Origin: Nemopilema nomurai
Taxonomy: Eukaryota; Cnidaria; Scyphozoa; Rhizostomeae; Rhizostomatidae
Reading direction: 5' to 3'
Length of the DNA stretch: 64,000 nt
NCBI GenBank assembly: GCA_003864495.1
Contig: ML133383.1
Coordinates: forward strand, 5,316,880 to 5,380,879
Below the pieces are notes generated by a model, which was given only the letters and a program-made list of their open reading frames with translations, was not told where the DNA came from and did no database searches. A program made the translations under genes and the position numbers. This document shows positions 49,041 to 64,000 of this stretch, one piece after another. The number at the start of each line of letters is the position of its first letter. The stretch's first letter is position 1.

Positions 49041-51211
49041 TCATGCTGGACAGCCTTTAATGCTTCTTTGGTGTTCCTATATATATCATATTGTATATTT
49101 GTGCCACTGCTGGTATTTTTCTATAAAGAGCGAATGTCATAATAACAATAACAATAATAATAATAATAATCATCATCAGCCTTGTTATTATCCTAGTCTC
49201 TAACTGCACCTCTGTCTTCCTCACCACTCTCTCCATCAACATAACCCAGCATTGCCACTTTCTCCGGCAATAATAAGCCATACACCAAAATTAACGTAGT
49301 TTCACTTTTTTTAACTGTTGAAGTCACCTGGAACTTTTCGTTGACTGTAGATTTCCCTGTCCCAAAACCGTCTTTTTTTAAGTCGTTTCGAGTAGAAAGA
49401 ACGTTCTTCTTCTTCAAGTTTTAACAGCCTTCGCCTCAAGAAAAGAAGGAGCAAAAACTTTCTTCGTCGACTTAAGCTGCCGTGTTTGATTGTAACTTTT
49501 CGCGGGCTTTCAAGCTGTTCCTCTGCCTGCACGTACGCGGAATTGTTGCTCCCCCGTCATTTCATTGCTGGTTTTCTGCCTTGTTAGGGTTCTGTTAGGG
49601 TGAGTGTGTTCGTTCCCCTTTCGGTCCATGGAAACCCAAACTTGCGGTGCCACGCCCATCTAAGAAGCAGTTCTCCCATTCTTGTTGCGTCAGTTTTTTG
49701 TGCAGTTTACAGAGTTGAAAGGAATTGAATCACTCAAGTTTGGAAATAAATGGAAAGAAACAAACTTACCAATTAAAGGTTCAGACAGGATAATTCAACT
49801 CTTCATTTCATTTTGCCTTCTTCTCCTCATTTCATCTTCCTTTCTCCCAATAATTAGTCGAAACCAAGACAAAACTCCAACTGTAATGCCTAATTGTTGC
49901 TATTTTGTAATCAGTGTTATTGGTAGGTGTGCTTAAAGGCGCGCACAAAAGTTGTTGAACAGTGCCCAGCCAACAATCTACTTTCTTTGTGGAGTGTCAT
50001 TCGGTTGTGACAGAGAAACCAATAAAATGAAATGTCTGATAGAGACCTACTTTTCTGATCTCTTCCTTGATCTTACTTAGCTATTTCTGCTAAAGTGAAG
50101 GTCGCCACAAAGACGAAAAGCCTCAAGGCCTTGCATTTGCACAAAGATGTGCTGGCGTAGTAAAGTGGCTATCAATGCTCCTCATCAGCCTCATAGCTAG
50201 CCCCCTGGGGCTTGGGGGCTCAGCCCCCCCTAGGAATTTGTTTGAAATCAATCAAGAATTGAACTGATGATACTGAAGACCATGATGTTATATATGCTTT
50301 ATTAAAATGTTTTGTTGTGTTATTATACATAATACATATGTTGTATTACGTTATTAAAGCGACAGGTAATTACTCTACCTTTTACCTTTTTTAATTTTTT
50401 TAAAATTCAAATTTTGAGCCCCCCCTGGGAAAAATAAAAGTCGGCGCTTATTAGTCCTTCGCAGGGGTACGGGGAGAAGCTGAAGTCGCTCAGACATAAA
50501 GAAAGAAGAGTGTAATGTTTCCGTTCTATGGTATTACGGTCATGGAGCAAGAACATGGTGATGCACCAATAAAAGTGATGTTTTTAAAGTCAAATAGAGA
50601 AGGGTCGGCTTACGCACGTGCTTGGATAAAAGCATCACCATACCTGTGTGTATGACAAAGGGATGACTCTTTTGATGGCCCAGAAGTAACTTGTCTCTAT
50701 CAGTAGTAAGTCTAAAAACCGTTCTGTGCAGTAACAGCCCCCCCCCCAAAAAAGGCTGCAACAATTTGTAGTAACTATACTTTGCATCTATCACCTACCT
50801 CTTCTACTCAATATATATCACCATACTTTTACCATTTTTCCTTGGCGTGGCGCAGAGCGATACCCTGTCACTATATGTAAAATGATGCGACTCTCTATTT
50901 TATTTCACACAGGAGAGGCCAATCGGGATCCTTAACTTAATTTAAACAGCAGAGGGGAAAATTGTACTTGCCATGCGCGTAGAGCTCACAGGGAAACAAA
51001 AGTAAAATTTTCGTTCTGGCCCTAGCAACGAAATTAAACCTGTAGTGATGGAGAGCCATATTAGTTTGGTCTCGTTTTAAACTCGCACATTTTTCTCGCT
51101 TTTTCCAGGTAATGAAAAATGACGTGATATCCCTTTGTTTTTTAAGACAAATGACTGTAAAAGCAACAAAAAAATTTGAGCGTTAAGTATAAGATAATTG
51201 GCAAAAGTAAA
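49041..51211. other. No gene identified; low-complexity and C/G-rich patches
   Basis: Contents seen: AAT/AAC microsatellite at 49140-49175, paired AGCCCCC patches at 50200-50235 and 50418-50430 (possible small interspersed element), and a C-run at 50740-50748. Short ORFs show no recognisable domain. Confidence 0.4.
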
Positions 51212-54200
51212 ATGGCGAGTTCTTCGATCATTTTTCTTTGTTTTGTTGCGTTTTTATGCATATATATTTGCTTCGGAAGTCCTAAAAATATATATCGGTC
51301 TGAAAATGGATGTGTTTTTTGCGGGAGAAAGTGGCAGAAAAACAGAAGATTTTCAACAACCGCGTCGATTTCAATTGAGATGTTGCAGAAAGCTTTTGGC
51401 AAAGTATCCGAAAAGGGAGACATTTGCTCGTGCTGTTCGAGAGAGGTTTCCAGGTGGCGGACGACGGGGAAAACATGCAAGGTATTGGAAAAATTCAAAA
51501 TTTTACCGATGAAACCTAGACCAATAAACAAAAGTGTGAAATGGGTAAGAAAAAGGCACTAGAAAAAAAAATGAATTCTGGACATTTTAATTTTAGTTTT
51601 TTCTCGAATTTATCAAGTTTTCTAAATTCTCCACAGTAAGCAGACAATTTAAAAGTACTAGTCATTCTTATATCAGATAAGAAAGGGCTGCGCATTATTC
51701 TGTTGTCAATATAAATACTACAATCAAAAGTGGTAATGATTACAAGTAAGAACTAATAGCGAATTTCTCAATTATTTACACAGATAATATTGGCAGAACA
51801 GTACTTACTTTGGGATTAAATGTAATTAAAATTTTGAAATTTGTGAATGATTATTGAGTAATCCCTTACTACTCCCTTGTAGGTATCGTATGATAATAAT
51901 CGAAAAGTTGGCAGAAAGCCCAAGAAGGTTGCATCAAAAAAATTGATCAGGCCAGCGCCGCTAACAAATTATGGACACGAAAGTGAAGTGAGATTTCATT
52001 TTATCATGTTATTCATCCACAAGACCCTAGGAGCTTCGCAAAAACGATATAAATTACGGCTGTAAGCGCTACCTGGAAGATTTACAATTGTTTAGCTTCT
52101 GTTTGAACCTACAATTATAATGCTGTTACTTATCTGCAATGGAATGGTATTTCAGGCCTCTGCACTAATGAACGATAACGGAGGAGCTGACAGCTACAAA
52201 GCGACAAATCAGATCAAAAGCAGAACACTCCTGGACGTCACAAACTGGCGCAAAATAACAACAAAGTTTGGCCAAATTTTGGAAAGCCCTTTTGGTGACC
52301 GACTCTTGCAAAAAAAAGTGTCTGATAAGATGCATCATTCGATCTGCAATCTGTCAAAAAGTAGGTTTTTTACCGAAATACCTCACTATCAATAAAAATT
52401 ACAAGCACTAAATAGAACTTACCTAAGGTGCCTGTGGAACACCTGCGCAAGTGTTTAGCCGCAAAATTATATCATCATATGTCTCATATATCATCCTATC
52501 AGACAAATCCGCTGCTCTAAAGTTACAAAGAAATGAGAAAATTTTGAACGATTCGAACTTACTAACGAAAACTTAAAACTTGAATGCCTCGTGGATCGAA
52601 TGTTTAAATTATAGTTAAATTTACGTGATTAGCTCATAGGCATTCACTAAACAAAGAGTTCGAAATTGCGTTATAATCGTTCGATGTGACGCGTTATCAG
52701 CATCATCATTAATATCAATCATAATCATAATCATATATACCATCATTCTTCGATTTATATCCACCCAAAACGTCACCATCAACCTCATTTTCCATATCTA
52801 TATTAACATTATTCTGGCTTTCGAGGGTACAAATTCTACTTTCTTAGTAACCATGGCATATGCATAAAATATTTTATTTCTTATCTCTGACTAGGACCAA
52901 ATTTGGAAGTCGAAGTTGAGGCCATAAGAAAAGCGTTGCGCTAAAGAATAAATGTCGAAGGAGAGCGACCAATTTTTAAAACTGCAATGTTTCGAAAATT
53001 TTGCAAAGATAATGGCGCTGGCCAACTTTTTGATGGCCTACTAAAGTCCATGACAGAGAAACGTCATTCGGAAACATAAAGACGAAAAAATGCAGTTCTG
53101 GCAATGGAAATGATATACAAGCTTTGCTTTGGTAAAAGCCAAAAATGTAACGTCTTTCAAAAACAACATGCTATATATCTGAAAATGAATCACGTATCAC
53201 AAGAAGGTATAGAGACTGAAAGAACAATAGGTAACACCGTTTGCACCAAGACCTTAAGCAACGAATTAAGAAGATGTTGTCAAAGCAATTGTTCAAAAAG
53301 CTGTCGAAAATAAATGGTTGATAGTTCTGATAATTGATGACTACACCACTGTTCATTCAAAACATAGACCAAAGACAAATGCATCCACCGCTGCCAAAAT
53401 GTGCACTATTGTTTGTCGTGTTTTTCCCCAGATTCAAGCGATTCCTTTGACCACTCCATATAATTTACATAACCCATCTGGCGTTGACGTACAACAACTG
53501 AAGGAGACGATCATGAATAACAAATATATGTCTAAAATTAGCAAAACGTTTGCAAACTGCATGCCTGACTGGATGAAAAGTCACTTTTTGACCCTGAATT
53601 TAAAAGAAATCGATTACAAGCTCACATGTATCGAGAGAATGACAATTTGAGAAAGATGCGGTCTTTGAAAAAAACCTTTATTTGGTTGATTTTTTTTAAC
53701 TAGAGCTTAAATCAAAGCAGAACTTCCATAAGGCGCTGACTGTTGCCACAAAGACACTAAAAAACTATATGGATGAATTTGCAGTTTTAGTGCCTGGCGA
53801 CTGGCCGGCACAGTTTTATATTCGCCAAGTAGTTTATTCCTCGTGCCGATTTAAAAAGCTCAATAAAAACGAAGATAGTTTTTCCGTTGAACAATGTAAT
53901 ACCAACATTGACGAAGCTCATGTTCATATGGCGTGCCAAAGCAATGCAACCAGTTATAGCCAAATGCCTCTTGGAATTAGTCTATGGTGGATGGACACTC
54001 ATTCGAGATAAAATTCGTCAAGTTTTTAAATTTTGCAAAGAGCCTCTTTATGGAATCTTTCTTACTTTACTTGACAATCATCTTCCTTTGTCACTATCAA
54101 TGTACAGTGTATAATTCAGACTATGCAACTTTGCTGAATACTTTGATAGCATGATAGCAGTCTGGATATTGTTTTACTGTTTTCGAAGGCATCACTACGA

Positions 54201-55185
54201 CAAAGCACCTCTTGTTTGGCTTTCGAATATTCTTTGCTGGCAAAAGAACAGCCCAGCGTTGTTGGCTGTCTTGAAAGAATACTTGTCAGTGACAGATGAA
54301 TATCTAGTGGAAAACACACATTCGATCATAAGAGCGCAAACAAGGGAAACAGATACGCCTGACACATTGACAAAAAAGGCCAAGGCATTGTTTAAATCCA
54401 AACGAGAGCAGCATTCGTTTAGAAGTAGCTTCACACCACCAAAACCATTCAAAGTTTCAGGCGATCAACTTCAAGACCTAAAAGTTAAAGCATCAGCCAC
54501 CTTAACTAATATTTTCCTAAGAATTTCTGGAATTTCCAACAACAAAACGTTTTGTGACACGAAATTAGATAAAATGCTCAAGTTCTTCAATCCACCTACC
54601 TCTAGAATACATTTTTTGCCCCTTGGGTACCACTGCAGTCATCCACCAGATCAAAACGTTCGCTGTGACATGACTGGGTGCTACATAGATGATAATTCTG
54701 ACTGGGAAATAATTGAAAACTGTTGCCATTCGTTTCACAAAGAATGTTTAAAGGGCATTACCTTTTGTCCAATTTGCCGGCTTCATGTTGGTTCAGTTAT
54801 TGAAAGTCTTGGTCAGAAAGCAAAGGATGCAATATTTAATGGCACGCAGTTTTCAGATAAAGACGACATTGACTCAACTGACAATGACAATTTCCCAGAA
54901 ATCGAGCCAATCCAAAAACAAATAACAAGTGAAAGCATAATTGCTTCAATTAAAAAGTTGGATCAAGCCGCTCCAAAAAAACCATTTCTGGTAAAAGACA
55001 AAGTTAGCCAGAAAATGATTCTAAGCGAAAGGAAAAGGCCTCCTTATTGCAAAAGGTGTGGACACATAAGAAGAGGCCACACAACGACAACAAGAGACAT
55101 CAAAGATTGTTGTCAGCGCTGTCCTGGAGGGCTATGTGTAAAAGAAGGGAAGAATATCGTTTGTGAATGTGAATGGCATTCATAA
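51212..55185 (+). pseudogene. Decayed multi-exon transposon-like gene with RING-like finger
   Basis: Family not named. Exons that splice in phase: 51212 (first ATG)-51544, 51883-51987, 52156-52360, then from 52895. Exon 1 has CVFC and CSCC zinc-ligand pairs. From 52895 the frame reads like one long protein but has TAA at 52942-52944 and 53077-53079 and frameshifts near 53290 and 53635. Pieces include IIDDYTTVHSKHRPK (53320s), LKNYMDEFAVLVPGDWPAQF (53755 on) and, after another stop near 54113, the 344-codon ORF 54151-55185. That ORF contains VENTHSIIRAQTRETDT, a RING-like cluster (CDMTGC...CCHSFHKEC...CPIC, about residues 168-215) and a final CKRC...CCQRC...CECEWHS cluster. Acidic DD and E residues suggest a DDE-type transposase (inference). 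The hydrophobic run after the first ATG may not be a true start. Confidence 0.6.
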
Positions 55186-55203
55186 CAACGCGACTGCTTT
55201 GAG

Positions 55204-55722
55204 ATGAAAATTCCATTCAAAATACTGCAAGCTGCAGGCATAACAGAACTGTCCTTGCCCAAACAGGTTTGTCAGTCTGGTTTGCCTTATGGGGGTGAAA
55301 CAAACTCGTGCACAGCGATTGCTACATTAGCCTGCAAACACGTTTTAAAAGGAAAGTTTCTTCAGGAAAATCACTTTGCAAAAATACCCAGCATGGTTAA
55401 AGACTATGAAGTCATTATTAAGGAAGGCAATATCATTTATGGCTCAATTCTGCCAATTCATAACCAGCCAAACCTCTCCGTAGAAGAGGTTATTCAGCAT
55501 TCCAACAAAGATTTGCGGCTTTACATGCCAAAGAGCTATCAAGGAATAACTGATGCCAATGCCCTTGCCGATGAACTGTTTTCGCTTGCGAAGCAATATC
55601 AAGTATATGCCGGTGTCCTTAATATTCCTCCAGACAAATCTGTTGCGTTGTGTATAAGTCAGCCATCAACATCGCAATTGTGGGGCAGTGATAGCTTTTG
55701 CCGACGAGAGCAAAATTTTTGA
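55204..55722 (+). CDS. Possible cysteine-peptidase-like ORF of the transposon-like unit
   Basis: Intact 172-codon ORF starting 18 bp after the stop of the RING-containing ORF, on the same strand. Residues 28-40 (PYGGETNSCTAIA) resemble the region around the catalytic cysteine of papain-fold deubiquitinases and OTU-like peptidases (C36). SILPIHN and later blocks look like a folded domain. The match is by pattern only; no catalytic histidine could be fixed. Close spacing suggests it belongs to the same element, perhaps as a second ORF or separate exon. Confidence 0.45.
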   Translation: MKIPFKILQAAGITELSLPKQVCQSGLPYGGETNSCTAIATLACKHVLKGKFLQENHFAKIPSMVKDYEVIIKEGNIIYGSILPIHNQPNLSVEEVIQHSNKDLRLYMPKSYQGITDANALADELFSLAKQYQVYAGVLNIPPDKSVALCISQPSTSQLWGSDSFCRREQNF

Positions 55723-55892
55723 GATGTGCCATTATTTAGAGCAGTTTTACATTCGAAACTATAACACAAGAATCTACTTTTGCAATTTGACCTTCCTTGC
55801 AAGCTACACATAACAACATTGTAAATAAATTCACATTTAGAATCACAATCCAAAATTTTATATGTAAATCATTTACAAAGTGATTGGACATG

Positions 55893-56237
55893 GTACTCTG
55901 ATTATCCCAAGATAGAATATTTTCACAGATGTAAATCAATTACCAACTGATTGGACATATAATGCCCTTTCTAAAAATGGTGACAGATAATTGCGGCACA
56001 ACCCTAGTTTTAGAAAAAGTTGCATTGTTTTAGCCCTTTGTGTTAGGACTTTCCCCCTTACAGGAACCATAGTTCTGTAATGACGTTTGTGTCTGTCTGT
56101 GTACCCTGATTATCCCAAGATAGAATATTTTCACAGATGTAAATCAATTACCAAGTGATTGGACATATAATGCCCTTTCTAAAAATGAGGACATATAATT
56201 GCGGCACAACGCTAGTTTTAGAAAAAGTTGCACTGTT
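55893..56237. repeat. Direct repeat, ~136 bp, period 208
   Basis: The segment starting GTAC[T/C]CTGATTATCCCAAG, through TTTTCACAGATGTAAATCAA and GGACATATAATGCCCTTTC, to TTTTAGAAAAAGTTGCA occurs at 55893-56029 and again at 56101-56237 with few changes. It lies directly after the transposon-like ORFs and may be the terminal or subterminal repeat of that element. Confidence 0.8.
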
Positions 56238-58304
56238 GAACTGAAATATGAACTTTTTCCAGTTCGATATTTGAAAGAATGTTATTTATGTATTAGCCAA
56301 GTTAATTTCTATACCTAATCATGTGCCAAATTGATAACTGAAATACCACAGTGTTTTTACGCTGGTTTTTCCTGATAAATAATAGATGATTCTGTTATAA
56401 CAATAAACAAAAATTAAACTGATCTTATCTGTGTTTTGGTTCCCTTGTGCTCTTAGGCCAAGTGTGGCATGAAAACTTGTCATTGTCATTCAATTTGCGG
56501 GTGTGAAGACCAGCAGCAAAATTATGATCTTGGAAGAACTTGAAAATAAATAAAGTTTTTTTGGCTTTCCCAGCCTCTAAATGTGTATTCATTTCATCTA
56601 AACTCCGAGCGGAAACACCTCGTTCGTTGCTACATGGAACCGCAGAATCAGTGAGATCGTTTCGTAACTTCTTTCATATCAACGGTTCAAATAATAACAA
56701 AAAGACTAAAGCAACTACCCAAAAGTGCAATCCTACGACGATGAAAATTAGTTACAAACCTGAAAACAATATACTTTGATCGTATACTGTCTTCAGCATA
56801 CAGAATCGGAGAGACAAAAATCAGAGACGGTGGGGGCAGTTGGATCCAACTTCCACTCTCAACCACAGCTTGCAGGAAACAGATGAAAACCCACACTTGG
56901 CAACACTCTAAACCTAAAGAGAAGCAATTTTGAATAGCTGGTTAGTAAACAAGGAGAAACTCCCACCACATATTAACCTATGTTGTTGAATCAGAGATAA
57001 TAGATAAGAGATAAGAAGTAGATGGCGTGGAAGCCAGAGAAATGTGGTTCCTGAGATAACGTAAAGATCCAAGATAAACTGCATGTTCCCCGCGCCTCGG
57101 GAGAGCAAAAGAAGCGGTTTACTGGCCAAGCGTGATCAAAGGCATAATTGACATAATTTCGAAATGTGAAGCATTTTTCAAAAACAGCCAGGGCAACGGA
57201 TTCGTAGTGCGTGACCAACAGCAGAGTCTCGAAACTGCTTCTTTGGCATTTTCAAGACAAATGGCTGACTTTGGAGCAAAAAGGAAGCGTCCCGGTGCAC
57301 TCCTTCGAATGGCCTGTCAGATAGTCACGCGTCTTTTCCTTCCAAAGCATTCCAGCGTTTTGCAAATATTCCGCGCGACCAAGCTTGCCAGTTAATACTC
57401 AACGCAGTTAAAGCAGGCAGTGCAACTAACATAAGATGCTACTGAAAAACGCAGCTGAACTTGGCTTCCTTTCTAGCGCTTTTCACTGTTGTGGCCTGGA
57501 CAAAGCTGGCACAATATCACATGACGTTAAAACAGCCAACGGTCTACTTTGCGTTTGGGCACAGCATAAGACCATCTGCCAGGGATATGCAGGCATGGTC
57601 ACGTGAGTAAACCAGCTTGTTCAGTCAAAAAACGGCAGTTCATGCCAAAAGGATTTCTAAGCCAAAAGGATTCCAGGAGTACACCCTAGAAGGCTCATCA
57701 CAGGCAACGAAGGTTCTTCAAAATAAAAGAAGCATTGAATTTTTATAAGCTTTATCGAGAATTAAACAAGTAAAGGATTCTCATTTGACTGGTATCTACA
57801 CCATAAATTACCCTAATACTTCAAACTTATAAGCTACAAAACGTGAAAACAAACGAGAAAGCCCTAGCTTGTCCGACGCACAGACGATACCACGCAACCG
57901 AAATCTATTTAGGGGATAGAAAACTATGTCGATGCATAATATCGCCAAAATAAACGCTTTCTACACGCAACCGGCAATCCAGGAATAGAAGAAGTCAACA
58001 TCATTAGAACATCATCAGGCAGGGAAGGGGCCAAGCGCCGACTCATTGGTTTTCTTGGCAAGCTAGCACTCGCTGACACTTTGGCACAACCTTGCCAGAG
58101 AATGCAAAATCAACTCAGGGCTAAAGAAAGAGGATTTTGCAACTGCAGAATGGCAAGAAATCATCATAAAGCTGACATGATAAACGAAATCATACTTACG
58201 TGGAAATACACACAGAGTTGTTATGCAATCTCTGACTGATCCTCTAAGCCAATAAAACAGATAAGGCAAGCGCTATACAGAATGCAGTTCTTCTGTACAA
58301 GATC
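56238..58304. other. No gene identified
   Basis: Only short ORFs without recognisable features between the transposon-like unit and the beta-catenin 3' end. Confidence 0.4.
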
Positions 58305-58310
58305 TTTATT
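58305..58310 (-). terminator. Candidate polyadenylation signal (AATAAA) for beta-catenin
   Basis: TTTATT on the plus strand is AATAAA on the minus strand, about 830 bp beyond the beta-catenin stop codon. It is a plausible 3' end for that transcript, not confirmed. Confidence 0.4.
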
Positions 58311-59138
58311 CCAGTGAAGAGCGGTAAAAAGAAATTTGTAATGTCGAGGGATTGCGTCTTCTAAACCTGGGTCCATTACTACGAATTACAGTTAAGCGTC
58401 TCTCCGCAGGTCCAATTGATAGATAAAAGCTCACTCGAAAGACAAAAAAACTATTTCAGATAAATAATAAAAATTTAGTTACCCTATGTTACAAGACGCT
58501 TATCAAGGGAAACAGCAGAGTTTGTGCAAGTAGACTGGTAAAAATTCTAAAATTTTAAATTATACAAAGAAATACAATAGAAATAAAACAACTAGATCTA
58601 GAATATCTACGAGTTTCGTGCAAACAGCTACCACATCAAAAGGCCTCTTTTTCTTTTTAAACACCAAATGTGACAAAAAGATTGAATACTATTTTCTGAA
58701 CAGCTACGAGAAAACCCTGGGCAAGTACTGTGGCGACATGTACAGGCGAACTACGGACTTACAAGGTGTCAGAATCAATTGCAGAAAAAGGAGCCTTCCG
58801 GTATCATCATGCCTTTAACCAATAAAAACGGGTGTACGACTTGATTCGATACTAAAAGTAAACTTGAGTCGCAAAAAATACTGGGTTGACTGACGACCAG
58901 CACAGTATCTAATGCACAGAGGTAAAACGCTTAAGACAACATTACAAGGTGTACTTGGCTTACAACTCAAGAAAAATAATAAAAACGATGCGTAATTTGA
59001 AAATTATCACCTTCAACACGGCTATCCAATAAAGTGATGAACTTCTTAAACAATAAAGAAGACATTAAAGTTACCATTCACATTACGCAAAGGTCACTAT
59101 GCTAAAAGTTCAAAGTTCAAGAGACAAAGGTCAACGGA

Positions 59139-63844
<4,706 letters not shown>

Positions 63845-64000
63845 TGGTCCTTCGTAAAGCAAAAGTTAGCTATTAACCCATGAGCAAGTAAAAATTTGGA
63901 AATGAACCACATGGCAAACAACACTGCTTACAAAGACTGGGTAATTCTAAGGAAATAAAATGGTGAAAAATGTGTTTGAAATTTTGTGATGAATTAGACA

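Noticed and set aside
51212..51280. Signal-peptide-like hydrophobic start (MASSSIIFLCFVAF) of the transposon-like gene
   Set aside because: The downstream zinc-ligand region looks nuclear or intracellular; the hydrophobic run may be upstream noncoding sequence translated by chance.

Overview
The window is animal genomic DNA: AT-rich, intron-rich, with GT-AG splice signals, long tandem repeats and decayed transposons. The early-animal style of beta-catenin, the R2-type LINE tails and the many small inverted-repeat elements suggest a cnidarian, perhaps an anthozoan. That assignment is an inference; no species marker was identified.

Two genes can be reconstructed exon by exon on the minus strand with consistent splice phases. 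(1) Beta-catenin (63844 to 59139): 11 coding exons, 733 residues, with a GSK3/CK1 degron, armadillo repeats and a short Gln-rich C-tail ending in the conserved acidic motif. (2) An MGAT5-type alpha-1,6-mannosylglycoprotein beta-1,6-N-acetylglucosaminyltransferase (33034 to 15491): 19 coding exons, 882 residues, against 741 in human. The extra length comes from tandem duplication of the exon pair that encodes the lumenal N-domain, giving three copies instead of one. Only the copy next to the catalytic domain keeps the cysteine that in the human enzyme bridges to that domain. This is the most interesting result in the window.

Two smaller probable genes lie at the left. One is a two-exon, minus-strand, cysteine-ladder secreted protein with a GPI-type C-terminus (2544 to 1578). 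The other is a single-exon plus-strand protein with two CxxC...CxxxH zinc-finger-like motifs (8390 to 9295). Neither family was recognised.

The rest is mostly repeats. MGAT5 introns hold four unrelated arrays: a 29-bp satellite (3.3 kb), an 18/19-bp array repeating TGACGTAA with a 110-bp higher-order period, a pyrimidine-rich array, and a polypurine tract. Upstream of MGAT5 lies an 8.9-kb array of an 80/81-bp unit. Because 81 is divisible by 3, that array creates a long but probably meaningless 627-codon frame.

Mobile elements include two partial copies of an R2-like LINE 3' end (47645-49005) and nested inverted-repeat elements (3819-4786, with a TTA-flanked MITE inside). There is also a MITE in an MGAT5 intron (17800-17908). 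A decayed multi-exon transposon-like gene at 51212-55722 carries a RING-like finger and a separate possible cysteine-peptidase ORF.
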